A stretch of 64,000 nucleotides of DNA from an uncultured Dehalococcoidia bacterium (GTDB lineage Bacteria > Chloroflexota > Dehalococcoidia > Lucifugimonadales > UBA1127): assembly GCA_951812285.1 (NCBI GenBank), contig OX638292.1, positions 294,774-358,773 of the forward strand. The letters are read 5' to 3'. The translations under genes were made by a program, and so were the position numbers. The notes under the pieces are model-generated. The model saw only the letters and a program-made list of their open reading frames with translations. It had not been told where the DNA came from and searched no databases. Within the stretch, counting starts at the first letter, position 1. Each line of letters begins with the position of its first letter. Positions 7,455-16,046 of this stretch are shown piece after piece.

Positions 7455-8585
7455 ATGAAGCGCAGCGTCGACCGGATCCTGACGACGCACACCGGCAGTC
7501 TGCCGCGGCCGATGGAGCTCGCGGAGATGCTGCTTAAGAAGGACGACGGGGAAGAGACGGACCCGGAGGCGCTGGCGGCGGCCGTGAAGGCGGCCGTGGC
7601 TGAGACTGTGCGGAAGCAGGTCGAGGCGGGCGTTGACGTGGTCAGCGACGGCGAGCAGGGCAAGATCGGCTACTCGACCTACGTGAAAGACCGGCTCACG
7701 GGCTTCGAGGGCGAGGCGACGGTCAACGTCCGCGCGGACTGGGCGGACTTCCCCAACGCCTCGGTCCCGCTGGCCGCGAGGGTGAAGCGGCCGGCATGCA
7801 ACGGCCCCGTCGCGTGGAAGGACCCGGATGCGGTGCAGGGGGACGTCACGACGTTCAACTCGGCGCTTGAAGCCAGCCCCGCGGAAGAGGGCTTCCTGAC
7901 GGCGGCGTCGCCGGGCGTCATCGCGCACTTCCTCGGCAACCAGTACTACCCGACGCGGGAGGAGTACCTGGCGACGCTTTCGGACGTGATGAAGCAGGAG
8001 TTTGAGGCCATCGTCGAGGCCGGGTTCGTGTTGCAGCTCGATTGTCCGGATCTGGCGATGAGCCGCCACATGCGATTCTCGGACCTGGACATTGCCGAAT
8101 TCCTCAAGATTGCCGGGGGCAACGTCGAGGCGTTGAACCACGCCATCAGCGGCATCCCGGCGGACCGGGTGCGGCTGCACCTGTGCTGGGGCAACTACGA
8201 GGGCCCACACCACCGCGACGTGCCGCTTCGCGACATTCTGCCGGTGGTGCTGAAGGCCAACGTCGGGGCGATCTCCATGGAGGGCGCGAACCCACGGCAC
8301 GCACACGAGTGGGCCGTCTTCAGGGATGTGCCGCTGCCGGACGACATGGTCGTCATCCCGGGCGTCATAGACTCGACCACCAACTTCATCGAGCACCCGG
8401 AGCTGGTGGCGCAGCGCATCGTCGCGTACGCCGAGGTGGTGGGCAAGGAGCGGGTCATCGCGGGGTCGGACTGCGGCTTCGGCACGTTTGCGAGCACGGC
8501 GCCGAACGTGCAGCCGGACATCGTCTGGGCGAAGCTGGCGTCGCTAGCCGAGGGGGCGCGGCTGGCGTCAGAGCAGCTCTGGTAG
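7455..8585 (+). CDS. Cobalamin-independent methionine synthase C-domain-like protein (MetE-C family)
   Basis: A 376-residue zinc methyltransferase/alkyltransferase of the MetE C-terminal-domain family, without the MetE N-terminal domain. Likely zinc ligands: His and Cys in 'RLHLCWGNYEG', Glu in 'ISMEGANPRH', and the late Cys in 'AGSDCGFGTFA'. The N-terminus 'ILTTHTGSLPRP' is typical. It starts nine bases after the HpaB-type gene with its own GGGGGAG, so the two are probably co-transcribed. Stand-alone members include methionine synthases that use alternative methyl donors and epoxyalkane:thiol transferases. With an oxygenase partner, the latter or a demethylation role is attractive but unproven. 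Confidence 0.85.
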   Translation: MKRSVDRILTTHTGSLPRPMELAEMLLKKDDGEETDPEALAAAVKAAVAETVRKQVEAGVDVVSDGEQGKIGYSTYVKDRLTGFEGEATVNVRADWADFPNASVPLAARVKRPACNGPVAWKDPDAVQGDVTTFNSALEASPAEEGFLTAASPGVIAHFLGNQYYPTREEYLATLSDVMKQEFEAIVEAGFVLQLDCPDLAMSRHMRFSDLDIAEFLKIAGGNVEALNHAISGIPADRVRLHLCWGNYEGPHHRDVPLRDILPVVLKANVGAISMEGANPRHAHEWAVFRDVPLPDDMVVIPGVIDSTTNFIEHPELVAQRIVAYAEVVGKERVIAGSDCGFGTFASTAPNVQPDIVWAKLASLAEGARLASEQLW

Positions 8586-8718
8586 CTCCGCAAAGCGCTT
8601 TAGCCAACAGCCGGTGAAGTGGGAATTCCTTTCAGGGAACCTTCACATGATTCGAAGCGTCCTTCATGCAACGGCGCCGCCATCAGGCGTCGCTGGAATG
8701 GTGTGTGGAGGAATAGTA

Positions 8719-8732
8719 TGTATTGTGATACA
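8719..8732. promoter_or_regulatory. Small inverted repeat upstream of binding-protein gene
   Basis: TGTAT-TGTG-ATACA, 5-bp perfect arms, centred about 25 bases upstream of the candidate -35. The position would suit an activator or repressor site. The wider gap 8586-8818 also has a weak GTGAAG/CTTCAC stem (8614-8646) and no coding sequence. Confidence 0.35.
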
Positions 8733-8751
8733 TTATCGGCACGTTAACCCG

Positions 8752-8780
8752 TTGACAGTGCATAGCTAGCACTCGACAAT
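8752..8780 (+). promoter_or_regulatory. Candidate sigma-70-type promoter for the peptide-binding lipoprotein
   Basis: Perfect TTGACA, 17-base spacer, GACAAT (four of six to TATAAT). Start of transcription near 8787 leaves a 33-base leader with GGGAG before the ATG at 8820. Confidence 0.6.
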
Positions 8781-8819
8781 AACTGCGCCGACTTCCAGGG
8801 GGGAGAAGGGAGTTTGCGC

Positions 8820-10607
8820 ATGAACGCAAGGCGATTTCCCCGTCTCATGTTGCCGCTCATCGTTCTGCTGATTGCAGCCATGTTGATGGCGGTGGCGTGC
8901 GGGGGCGATGACGACGACGACGGCGGGTCCACTTCGGGCACGACGAGCACCACGACCACCACGACGACGACGGACACGAGTACGACCGCAGCGGCGGCGC
9001 CCACCGCCGAACCCGCGATGACCGCGGAAGAGCCAGCGGCCATGATGGAGCCGGTGGTGGACCGCGTGGTCACCGCCTTCGAGGCCCCGTCAACGGAGGG
9101 CAACGAGACGCGCCACATCGGCCAGACGACCGTTTGGCAGATGAAGCCGATGTACGAGTACCTGATCGACTCGGACCCGATCACGGACGAGATGATCCCC
9201 GGACTCGCAACGGAATGGGCTGCTGAGGAAGGGCCGGAGGGCCCGCAGGTCCGATTCCACCTTCGAGAGGGCGTCCAGTTCCACGACGACTGGGGTGAGT
9301 TCACTGCCGCTGACGTGCTCCACACCATGTGGAACCACCAGCGCGAGGGCGGCCTCCACGGTGAGCTGGTCTACTTCCAGGACGTGACGTACGAGACCAT
9401 CGCGGAGAACGACTACGAGGTCGTATTCAAGCTGTCCCGCCCAGACAGCAACTTCTTCGCCCAGATCTCCCGACTGCAGGGTGGCGTGGAGATCATCTCC
9501 AAGGCCCACCACGACGCCGAGGGGGACCCGGTGGTGATTGGCGAGGACGCGCCGATCGCGGGCACCGGCTCCTACCAGTACCTGGAGCGGGCGCAGGGGC
9601 AGAACATCGTCTTCGAGCGGACGCCGGACCACTGGCGCTTCACGCCGGACTTCCCGGAGCTGGAGATCAAGTTCATCAACGAGGCCTCCACCCGGTTGGC
9701 GGCGCTGTTCAACGACGAAGTCCACCTGACGAACCTTCCTGAGGACAACCTGCAGCAGGCCGTGGCTGACGGCTACGCTGTGGTCGTTGGCCACGTGCAG
9801 GCGCTGCGGGCCTTCGCGCAGTTCCGGGGCCAGTACGAGAACGAGGCCTCGGCTCTGGGCGACTCCTACATGGACACCGGCAGCCCCTTCCTGGACGTTC
9901 GCGTTCGGCAGGCGCTGAACCGGGCCATCAACCGGACCGAGATTAACGACGCGTTCTTCGGCGGCAAGGGCGAAGTTATGCGGGTCAACCACCTGAACCC
10001 GGGCCGCCCCGGCTGGAACCAGCGCTGGGTCGACGAGTTCGAGTCGAAGTACGGCTTTGACCCTGACGCCGCCTCGGCTCTGCTGGCTGAGGCCGGCTAC
10101 AGCGCAAGCAACCCGCTGGAGATCGACATCAACGTCGCTCCCCTCTCCCGCTACGCCGGCGCCGATGACATCATCGAGACCATGGCGAACTACTGGCGGG
10201 ACATCGGCGTGGTAGTCAACCAGTACACGGAGGACACGGCCACACGGCGCGCCCGCGGCCGCAACTTCGAGTACACGCGTGAGATTGCCATGGGCGGCAC
10301 GAGCTCCAACATCACCATCGGCCCGAAGGTCTACAACACCTCCTTCCCGCCACGGGGCGGCGGTGTTGAGATCCTGGAGAGCAGCAAACTCATGGGCGAG
10401 TTCATCCAGACGCTGGACCCGGTGAAGGCTGACGCTCTGGCACGTGAGATGGGCGACATCTTCTTCGACGAGTTCATCTCCATCCCGCTCTTCTGGCTGC
10501 CCGCTGAAGCGGTGATCAACCCGGAGGTCATCGCCGCGCACACGTGGCCAGGGTCGATCACCGGCACCTGGACCCACTTGGAGAACATCGAGGCCGTCAA
10601 GAAGTAG
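8820..10607 (+). CDS. ABC transporter substrate-binding lipoprotein, SBP_bac_5 (oligopeptide/nickel type)
   Basis: A 595-residue extracytoplasmic binding protein of the DppA/OppA family. The start is the ATG at 8820: AGGGAG (8807-8812) is seven bases from it but only one from the in-frame TTG at 8814. Residues 1-27 form a lipoprotein signal ending 'LMAVAC', followed by an Asp cluster and a long Ser/Thr-rich linker. The body shows 'VRFHLREGVQFHDDWGEFTAADVLHT' features of the family and 'FLDVRVRQALNRAINR'. No permease or ATPase genes lie next to it, so it must share a transporter encoded elsewhere. A clear terminator follows. Confidence 0.92.
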   Translation: MNARRFPRLMLPLIVLLIAAMLMAVACGGDDDDDGGSTSGTTSTTTTTTTTDTSTTAAAAPTAEPAMTAEEPAAMMEPVVDRVVTAFEAPSTEGNETRHIGQTTVWQMKPMYEYLIDSDPITDEMIPGLATEWAAEEGPEGPQVRFHLREGVQFHDDWGEFTAADVLHTMWNHQREGGLHGELVYFQDVTYETIAENDYEVVFKLSRPDSNFFAQISRLQGGVEIISKAHHDAEGDPVVIGEDAPIAGTGSYQYLERAQGQNIVFERTPDHWRFTPDFPELEIKFINEASTRLAALFNDEVHLTNLPEDNLQQAVADGYAVVVGHVQALRAFAQFRGQYENEASALGDSYMDTGSPFLDVRVRQALNRAINRTEINDAFFGGKGEVMRVNHLNPGRPGWNQRWVDEFESKYGFDPDAASALLAEAGYSASNPLEIDINVAPLSRYAGADDIIETMANYWRDIGVVVNQYTEDTATRRARGRNFEYTREIAMGGTSSNITIGPKVYNTSFPPRGGGVEILESSKLMGEFIQTLDPVKADALAREMGDIFFDEFISIPLFWLPAEAVINPEVIAAHTWPGSITGTWTHLENIEAVKK

Positions 10608-10628
10608 ATTCTGACCGGCGATAACACG

Positions 10629-10659
10629 GGCCCCATCCCCTCTTGCAGGGGGCGGGGCC
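10629..10659 (+). terminator. Rho-independent terminator
   Basis: 13-bp arms with one mismatch (GGCCCCATCCCCT / AGGGGGCGGGGCC), loop CTTGC, then TGTTTATGTT. It lies 22 bases after the binding-protein stop codon. Confidence 0.75.
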
Positions 10660-10708
10660 TGTTTATGTTCCAGCGCCGCATACCCGCACTGCGGCGGCCG
10701 GCGCTTCC

Positions 10709-10717
10709 TGCTATAGT
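10709..10717 (+). promoter_or_regulatory. Candidate extended -10 promoter
   Basis: TGCTATAGT: TGn extension plus TATAGT (five of six). It is placed about 48 bases before the preferred ATG of the flavin oxidoreductase. No recognisable -35. Confidence 0.4.
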
Positions 10718-10764
10718 GGCGCAGTCTTGTGGCATCCACTCTCGGAAAGGCTGGGCTGCCGGGC

Positions 10765-11610
10765 ATGAAGATAGGCGTTTCTTCGTTCTTGACCGACTAC
10801 TCGATTGACGTGGTGAAGCTGGCGACGCGAGCGGAGGAGATGGGGTTCGACTCGTTGTGGGTGCCGGAACACCCGGTCATCCCGGTGGAGCGGACTCAGA
10901 GGGTGCCGGCGGACAGCACCGACGATGAGCTGCCGAAGAAGTACTTCGACGTCGTCGACCCGTACGTGACGCTGGCGGCGGCCGCAGCGGTGACGACGAC
11001 GCTCAAGGTCGCGACGGGAGTTACGCTGCTGCCGGAGCGGAACCCGCTGCTGCTCGCGAAGGAGGCGGCGACGCTCGACCTGATCTCGGGCGGGCGCTTC
11101 ATCATGGGCATTGGCGCGGGGTGGATCACCGAGGAGACGGAGATCATGGGCGGCAACTTCCCTCGGCGTTGGGCGCAGTGCCGCGAGTCCGTGCTGGCCA
11201 TGAAGCAGCTGTGGACGACGGTGTACAGCGAGTACCACGGGGAGTTCTACGACTTTCCGCAAGTGGTTTCGTTTCCGAGGCCGGTGCAGCGGCCGCACCC
11301 GCCGGTCATCCTCGGCGGGTGGTCGAAGTACGTGTTCAAGCGGGTCATCGAGTACGGCGACGGGTGGCTGCCGCTTCGGGCGCAGCCGGAGTGGGTTGCG
11401 GCGGGCCGCAAGGAACTCAACCGGCTGGCGGAGGAGGCGGGACGGGACCCAGAGTCGCTGGAGGTGACCTGCTACCAGGTGCCGCCGGACCCGGAGCATG
11501 TGCGGGCGCTGGGAGAGGCCGGCGCGGACAGGGTCGTCATTCAGGTGGACACGGCGGGACGAGACGAGGCGCTGGCGCAGCTCGAGAGCCACGCGCGGGC
11601 GCTGTTGTAG
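10765..11610 (+). CDS. LLM-class flavin/F420-dependent oxidoreductase
   Basis: A 281-residue luciferase-superfamily enzyme, shorter than the neighbour at 4730 and closer in length to F420-dependent members. Seen: 'MKIGVSSFLTDYS' as a standard first strand, 'FDSLWVPEHPVIP' with the conserved E-H, 'LDLISGGRFIMGIGAGW', and 'RPHPPVILGG'. A GTG at 10729 would add 12 residues that do not match the family, so the ATG at 10765 is preferred. The compact C-terminus ends with a short barrel strand 'GADRVVIQVDT'. The choice between FMN and F420 cannot be settled by inspection. Confidence 0.88.
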   Translation: MKIGVSSFLTDYSIDVVKLATRAEEMGFDSLWVPEHPVIPVERTQRVPADSTDDELPKKYFDVVDPYVTLAAAAAVTTTLKVATGVTLLPERNPLLLAKEAATLDLISGGRFIMGIGAGWITEETEIMGGNFPRRWAQCRESVLAMKQLWTTVYSEYHGEFYDFPQVVSFPRPVQRPHPPVILGGWSKYVFKRVIEYGDGWLPLRAQPEWVAAGRKELNRLAEEAGRDPESLEVTCYQVPPDPEHVRALGEAGADRVVIQVDTAGRDEALAQLESHARALL

Positions 11611-11642
11611 GGCGGAGGGGGACGCGCCCCGCACCCCGCCCC

Positions 11643-11671
11643 TCTGGATTCCTGCCTTCGCAGGAATGACG
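11643..11671. repeat. Intergenic palindromic repeat, 'CTGGATTCCTGCCTTCGCAGGAATGACG' family
   Basis: Arms ATTCCTGC (11648-11655) and GCAGGAAT (11660-11667) around CTTC. The most complete copy of the family in this window. Confidence 0.7.
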
Positions 11672-11716
11672 AGTTGGGGTACGGGGTCGACGGACCCTGT
11701 GGCAACCGAGAACAAG

Positions 11717-11746
11717 AGACCCCCGGCGAGTTATCGCCGGGGGTCT
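11717..11746. terminator. Bidirectional rho-independent terminator
   Basis: Perfect 13-bp arms AGACCCCCGGCGA / TCGCCGGGGGTCT with loop GTTA. T-rich on the plus side (TTCTT) and A-rich on the other (AACAAG). It separates the convergent flavin oxidoreductase and VOC genes. Confidence 0.85.
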
Positions 11747-11766
11747 TTCTTGTGTGCGGGAGTGGG

Positions 11767-12267
11767 TTAGAGAGTCCAGACGTCTGCGTACTCGGGGCGG
11801 GGGAAGGGCTCGCCGTTGGGGACGCGCATCATATCGCAGTAGAGCTCGAGGGAGTTGCCGTCGGGGTCCTCGAAGTAGAAGGAGCGAGTGCCGCTGCCGC
11901 CGATGTTGCGGGGGTCGCCCTCGGCGCCGTGGACGAGAGGGCCGCTGACGATCTCGACGCCCTTCTGCTTGAGGTCGTAGAGGGCCTTGAGCCACTCGTC
12001 GCGGGAGTCGATCTCCATGGCGATGTGCTGGAGGGCGTTATAGCCGATCTTGCGGTTGTCGGACTGCGGGTGATCCGGATGCGTGAAGAGCACGATGTCA
12101 TGGTGCATCTCGCCAAAACGGATGAAGGCCATGTCCCCCATCTCGCCCCTTGGCCATCGGCCGGTGAGGGTGAGGCCGAGCTTGTTGCAGTAGAAGTCGA
12201 GGGAGCGGTCCATGTCCGTGACCTGCACACCCACGTGTCCAACCCTGCTGATAGTGAAGCCACCCAT
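11767..12267 (-). CDS. VOC-superfamily protein (glyoxalase/extradiol dioxygenase-like)
   Basis: A 166-residue protein with two paired betaalphabeta-beta-beta modules. Metal-ligand positions are kept: His in 'VGHVGVQVTD', His in 'ALQHIAMEID' and Glu in 'PDGNSLELYCDMM'. The length suits a single-subunit VOC enzyme such as glyoxalase, fosfomycin-resistance-like or small ring-cleavage types. The ATG at 12267 has a near-perfect GAAGGAGG site (12274-12281). A longer reading from 12348 lacks one. It is the last gene of a reverse-strand group with a MOSC protein and an MFS carrier, 77 bases after MOSC. The substrate is unknown. Confidence 0.87.
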   Translation of the reverse strand: MGGFTISRVGHVGVQVTDMDRSLDFYCNKLGLTLTGRWPRGEMGDMAFIRFGEMHHDIVLFTHPDHPQSDNRKIGYNALQHIAMEIDSRDEWLKALYDLKQKGVEIVSGPLVHGAEGDPRNIGGSGTRSFYFEDPDGNSLELYCDMMRVPNGEPFPRPEYADVWTL

Positions 12268-12344
12268 GACTGACCTCCTTCCAATGGCTGCGGAACTGCC
12301 TTGTTGGCTGGTGTCAGGCATGATTGCACCGAGGGGGAAGGGCG

Positions 12345-12869
12345 TCAAGCGCGCGCGGGCGCGGGGAGGGACGTGATGGCGTCGCCGGGGGAGACGGCGC
12401 CCTCGCGGACGACGGTGGCGTACCAGCCGCGTCGGTTGAAGAGGGCGTTGCCCTCCATGCGGGTGAGTGTCTTGATGAAGGCAGGGCCGCGCTCTTCACC
12501 GATGAAGGGGAGCGAGGCGAGGTTCATGCACGCGAGGCAGGGCTCGGCGATCTCGATGACGGCCTCGCCAACCTGGTAGCGGGCGCCGATGGTGAAGTCG
12601 TTGTAGGGGATGCCCTGGGAGGTAATGTTCTCGCCCATGTCGCCGGGCTGGACGGGCCATCCCTCGGCGTTGAGCTCGCGGAGCATCTCGATGGGCATGA
12701 TCATGACGGCGCGAGCGGGGTCGCCGCCCTTCGCGTGCGTGCGGAAGCGGTTGTAATCGCCCTCGAGGCCGTCTGTGGTCACGCGAACGGACTCGGCGGG
12801 GATTTTGGGCAAGCCGTGCTGGCCGGGAGTCTCGGGCTTTCGATTGACCTGGACCACTACGCCGCTCAT
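12345..12869 (-). CDS. MOSC-domain protein
   Basis: A 174-residue MOSC (molybdenum cofactor sulfurase C-terminal) protein, YiiM-like. Family landmarks: 'GLEGDYNRFRTHAKGG' (the G-D-x-x-x...H pattern), 'PGDMGENIT', 'GARYQVGEAVIEIAEPCLACMNL' with the conserved Cys pair, and a terminal 'GAVSPGDAI'. MOSC proteins bind Mo or sulfur-carrying intermediates and some reduce N-hydroxylated compounds. Its ATG overlaps the stop of the upstream MFS gene by four bases, so translation is coupled. A pairing with an MFS carrier suggests a shared substrate, but nothing here identifies it. Confidence 0.87.
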   Translation of the reverse strand: MSGVVVQVNRKPETPGQHGLPKIPAESVRVTTDGLEGDYNRFRTHAKGGDPARAVMIMPIEMLRELNAEGWPVQPGDMGENITSQGIPYNDFTIGARYQVGEAVIEIAEPCLACMNLASLPFIGEERGPAFIKTLTRMEGNALFNRRGWYATVVREGAVSPGDAITSLPAPARA

Positions 12870-14227
12870 GGTGAACCTCGCATTCTGGCGCCGAGGCGGC
12901 GGGCGCGCCTGCGGCGTTCGGCCGGCGAGCCGGTGGGCCGGATGGCCCACGCCAGCGGGAGCCCGACGGCGGTGGTGACGATGAAGGTGAAGACAGCAAC
13001 ATCGTACGACTGATTGATGTCGAAAATCCAACCCATGAAGACGGGACCAACGGTGCCCGACGCGAGGGCGGTCGCCTGGAGCATGCCGGCGAGGGAGCCG
13101 AGGGCCCGCGTGCCGAAGAGCTGGGCGAGGAGCACGGGGCGCACGGACACCATCGCGCCGAATGCTATGCCGTAGAAGATGGTGAAGGGCACTGAGGCCC
13201 AGAGCGCGGTGGTCCCGTACATGAACAGGTAGAGCCAGGAGAGGGACTGCATCCCCACCATGATTGCCAGCACGTAGCGGACCTCGAACAGGTCGGCGAG
13301 AAAGCCCGCGCCGATGCGGCCGACGCCGCTGGCGAGGAAGACGAGCGATACGGTGACGGCGGCCTCGGCGGTGGAGAAACCCTTGCTCTCGAACAGCGGC
13401 ACCTGGTGCACCTGCAGAGCGCTGGTGCCGAGGAACATCGCCATGAATACGGATGAGGCCAACCAGAAGGAGCGCGTGCGCAGGGCGACGCCAGCGGACA
13501 TGCCCTGGTCGTCCTCCAGAGCGGCACGGTGGGCACGACGCGCTTGCCGTAGGCCCTCGACGTCGTCCGGCGAAATGTCGGGATCGCCGGGTCTGCGGGG
13601 GCGGTCGCCGTCGGGGAGCCAGCCTTGCTGCAGGGGGTTCATGCGGATGAGCATCGCCAGGGGAATGATGATGAGGATGAGGGCGACGCCGGTGCCGCGG
13701 ATCGTCCATCGCCAGCCGACCTCGCCGAGGAACCACGCGAGGACGAAGAGGACGGCGCCGGTGAGGATGGGGCCGGAGACACCGATGCCGAGCGCGGTAC
13801 CTCGGAGGCGGCGGAACCATCGGACGATGACGACGGTCCACCCGATGGCGTGGGAGGTTCCGCTGGCGCCGATGGAGGCGACCGCGAAGAAGAGGTAGAA
13901 GCTCCAAATGGAGAAGGTGTAGGAGATCAGCACCATGCCGAGTCCGAGGGACACGGCGCCCGCCATGATGACGGGCTTGGGGCCGATCCTGTCCACGACG
14001 AAGCCGAGGATGGGGGCGAAGGCGCCGGTCTCGATCTGGCGGAGGGCGAATGCGCCGGAGAGGGCCGCGCGCGACCAACCGAACTCTCGCAGGATGGGGA
14101 GAAAGAAGACCTGGAAGCCCTGCCAGTAGGCGCCGGAGGTGAAGACGTTGCACGTGAAGCTGGCGGCGACGATGTACCAGCCGTAGAAGATCCTTGGACG
14201 TCTTTGCGTATCTGGTGCGGTGCGCAT
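12866..14227 (-). CDS. MFS transporter (monocarboxylate-type)
   Basis: A 453-residue 12-helix carrier. Its N-terminus 'RIFYGWYIVAASFTCNVF' is typical of the MFS group related to oxalate/formate and monocarboxylate carriers, and the motif-A-like loop is 'GFVVDRIGPKPVIM'. A long hydrophilic central loop 'GWLPDGDRPRRPGDPDISPD' separates the halves. The second half has 'GAGFLADLFEVRYVLA'. Start at 14227 is chosen because AAAGG lies seven bases upstream and because the extra residues from the ATG at 14437 are low-complexity. It is first in the MFS-MOSC-VOC operon. It probably imports or exports small organic anions. Confidence 0.86.
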   Translation of the reverse strand: MRTAPDTQRRPRIFYGWYIVAASFTCNVFTSGAYWQGFQVFFLPILREFGWSRAALSGAFALRQIETGAFAPILGFVVDRIGPKPVIMAGAVSLGLGMVLISYTFSIWSFYLFFAVASIGASGTSHAIGWTVVIVRWFRRLRGTALGIGVSGPILTGAVLFVLAWFLGEVGWRWTIRGTGVALILIIIPLAMLIRMNPLQQGWLPDGDRPRRPGDPDISPDDVEGLRQARRAHRAALEDDQGMSAGVALRTRSFWLASSVFMAMFLGTSALQVHQVPLFESKGFSTAEAAVTVSLVFLASGVGRIGAGFLADLFEVRYVLAIMVGMQSLSWLYLFMYGTTALWASVPFTIFYGIAFGAMVSVRPVLLAQLFGTRALGSLAGMLQATALASGTVGPVFMGWIFDINQSYDVAVFTFIVTTAVGLPLAWAIRPTGSPAERRRRARRLGARMRGSP

Positions 14228-14463
14228 CCGCCGCCTTTCTGGCGTCGATTGAGCCCGTTTGCCGGGCAAGGCGGGCGGGCTGTTCAGTACAGCGAAAGAG
14301 GTCGTGGTAAGTGCCAGACAGGGTACGGGCCTCGCCATTAGCGTGTCAACGACGGCCATCGTCGGGGCGACTGGGACTGCGGCCCGAGGCGCAGGAATCG
14401 CTGCCAGAGGCGCCAATGCGCTTCCCATCGAGAGCATGGCGTGAGACTGGGCTTGTGCAACTC
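14228..14463. other. Divergent intergenic region, no gene seen
   Basis: This lies between the leftward MFS operon and the rightward transhydrogenase operon. A short open frame exists on the plus strand but has low-complexity Ala/Gly content and no ribosome site, so I do not call it. No repeat of the dispersed families was found here. Confidence 0.5.
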
Positions 14464-14492
14464 TTCACATGCACCACATGATTGGCTAAAAT
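14464..14492 (+). promoter_or_regulatory. Candidate promoter of the pnt operon
   Basis: TTCACA (five of six), 17-base spacer, TAAAAT (five of six). Good spacing and a 60-base leader to the pntAA ATG with GGGAG before it. Confidence 0.65.
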
Positions 14493-14559
14493 GCTGGTGG
14501 CCCCCACACGAGACATTGGATAAGTGCGCCCAGGGGCGTCAGGCGCGCAAGGGAGTTGC

Positions 14560-15717
14560 ATGAAGGTAGGCGTTCCCAAGGAGGTCCGGGCCAACGAGCG
14601 GCGGGTGGCGCTGGTGCCGGAATCGGTTTCCAAGCTGACCGCCGCAGACATGGAAGTCATCGTGCAGGAGGGTGCCGGGCTGAGCGCCCACTACTCGGAT
14701 GAGGCGTACCGCAACGCCGGCGCAACCGTCGTCTCCAGCGCCTCGGCGGTCTACGAGTCGGCGGACATCCTGGTGAAGGTGCAACGGCCAACATTCGGCG
14801 GAGAGGATGAGCCGCCGGAGACGGCCATGCTCCGTTCAGGCGAGGTCCTCATCGGCTTGCTGCAGCCCCTTTACCACCCCGCGATGGCAAAGGGTCTGGC
14901 GGAAATGGGCGTCACCAGCTTCAGCATGGACGCCATTCCCCGCATCGCGCGGGCGCAGTCCATGGACGCGCTCAGCTCCATGAGTTCCATCGCCGGGTAC
15001 AAGGCGGCCATCATGGCGGCCGAGGCCCTGGGCATCTACCTGCCGATGATGGTGACCGCCGCGGGCACAACGCCGCCGGCCAAGGGACTCGTGCTTGGGG
15101 CGGGCGTGGCGGGCCTGCAGGCGATCGCGACGTCGCGCCGGATGGGCGCCGTCGTCTCGGCATTCGACGTGCGGCCGGTGGTGAAGGAACAGGTGGAGAG
15201 CCTTGGCGCGACATTCATCCAGGAGGCCATTCACACGGAGGACATCGAGGACGAGGGCGGCTACGCAAAGCAGCTCAATGAGGAGGCCCAGAACCTGGAG
15301 CAGGACCTCATCCACAAGCACGCGCAGGCGGCGGACTTCATCATCGCGACCGCCGCAATCCCGGGGCAACCCGCCCCCAAGCTGGTCACTGCGGCGATGG
15401 TGCGGGACATGCGGCCGGGCGCCGTCATCGTCGACCTTGCGGCGGAGACGGGCGGCAACTGCGAGTTGACGAAGCCGGGCGAGACGGTCGTCCAGAACGG
15501 CGTCACCATTCTGGGCCCGCTGGACGTGCCCTCGTCGGTGCCGGTGGTGTCGAGCCAAATGTACTCGCGCAACATGCTGACGCTGTTGCAGCACCTGGTC
15601 CGCGACGGCGAGCTGACCTTGGACTGGGAGGACGCCATCACCAAGGACTGCTGCATCACGTACGGTGGCGAGGTCATTCACGCACCGACGCTGGGACTGC
15701 TTTCAGGATCCGGATAG
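14560..15717 (+). CDS. pntAA: NAD(P) transhydrogenase, alpha subunit soluble domain (PntAA)
   Basis: The 385-residue NAD(H)-binding dI component of the proton-translocating transhydrogenase, which drives hydride transfer from NADH to NADP+ using the proton gradient. Seen: start 'MKVGVPKEVRANERRVAL', the alanine-dehydrogenase-like fold, the Rossmann loop 'GLVLGAGVAGLQAIATSRRMGAVV' region and the mobile-loop region after 'GGYAKQLNEEA'. It ends before the membrane part, so this genome uses the three-gene form. Fourteen bases separate it from pntAB. The ATG at 14560 has GGGAG at a normal distance. Confidence 0.95.
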   Translation: MKVGVPKEVRANERRVALVPESVSKLTAADMEVIVQEGAGLSAHYSDEAYRNAGATVVSSASAVYESADILVKVQRPTFGGEDEPPETAMLRSGEVLIGLLQPLYHPAMAKGLAEMGVTSFSMDAIPRIARAQSMDALSSMSSIAGYKAAIMAAEALGIYLPMMVTAAGTTPPAKGLVLGAGVAGLQAIATSRRMGAVVSAFDVRPVVKEQVESLGATFIQEAIHTEDIEDEGGYAKQLNEEAQNLEQDLIHKHAQAADFIIATAAIPGQPAPKLVTAAMVRDMRPGAVIVDLAAETGGNCELTKPGETVVQNGVTILGPLDVPSSVPVVSSQMYSRNMLTLLQHLVRDGELTLDWEDAITKDCCITYGGEVIHAPTLGLLSGSG

Positions 15718-15731
15718 AAGGCGTAGGAAAG

Positions 15732-16046
15732 ATGGTAGAAAGTGCACTCATAGGGATTCCGCTGGTCATCGCGTTGTACATCTTCGTGCTGGCCATTTTT
15801 GTGGGCTTTGAGGTGATCACCAAGGTGCCGCCGACGCTGCACACGCCGCTCATGTCGGGGGCAAACGCCATTTCCGGCATCACCATCATCGGCGCGATGG
15901 TCGTGGTGGGGCCGCGGGATGCGAACCTCGCGGTTGTGCTCGGGTTCGTGGCGCTGGTGCTGGCGACGATCAACGTCGTGGGCGGATTCATGGTGACGGA
16001 CCGGATGCTGCAGATGTTCCGCCGCCGGCCGGGCGAGGGGGCGTAA
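15732..16046 (+). CDS. pntAB: NAD(P) transhydrogenase, membrane alpha-2 subunit (PntAB)
   Basis: A 104-residue integral membrane subunit with about three hydrophobic helices: 'IPLVIALYIFVLAIFVGFEVI', 'GITIIGAMVVVGP' and 'VLGFVALVLATINVVGGFMV' (given in parts). The loop 'VPPTLHTPLMSGANAISGI' is the conserved proton-channel segment of this family. It forms dII together with the membrane half of PntB. The stop codon overlaps the pntB ATG by one base, indicating coupled translation. Confidence 0.94.
   Translation: MVESALIGIPLVIALYIFVLAIFVGFEVITKVPPTLHTPLMSGANAISGITIIGAMVVVGPRDANLAVVLGFVALVLATINVVGGFMVTDRMLQMFRRRPGEGA

Noticed and set aside
8614..8646. Riboswitch or attenuator upstream of the binding-protein gene
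   Set aside because: Only a 6-bp stem with large internal loops, located upstream of the best promoter, so it is unlikely to be part of that mRNA.
14259..14444. Small plus-strand gene in the gap before pntAA
   Set aside because: No ribosome site, Ala/Gly-rich translation and no recognisable motif; more likely non-coding spacer.
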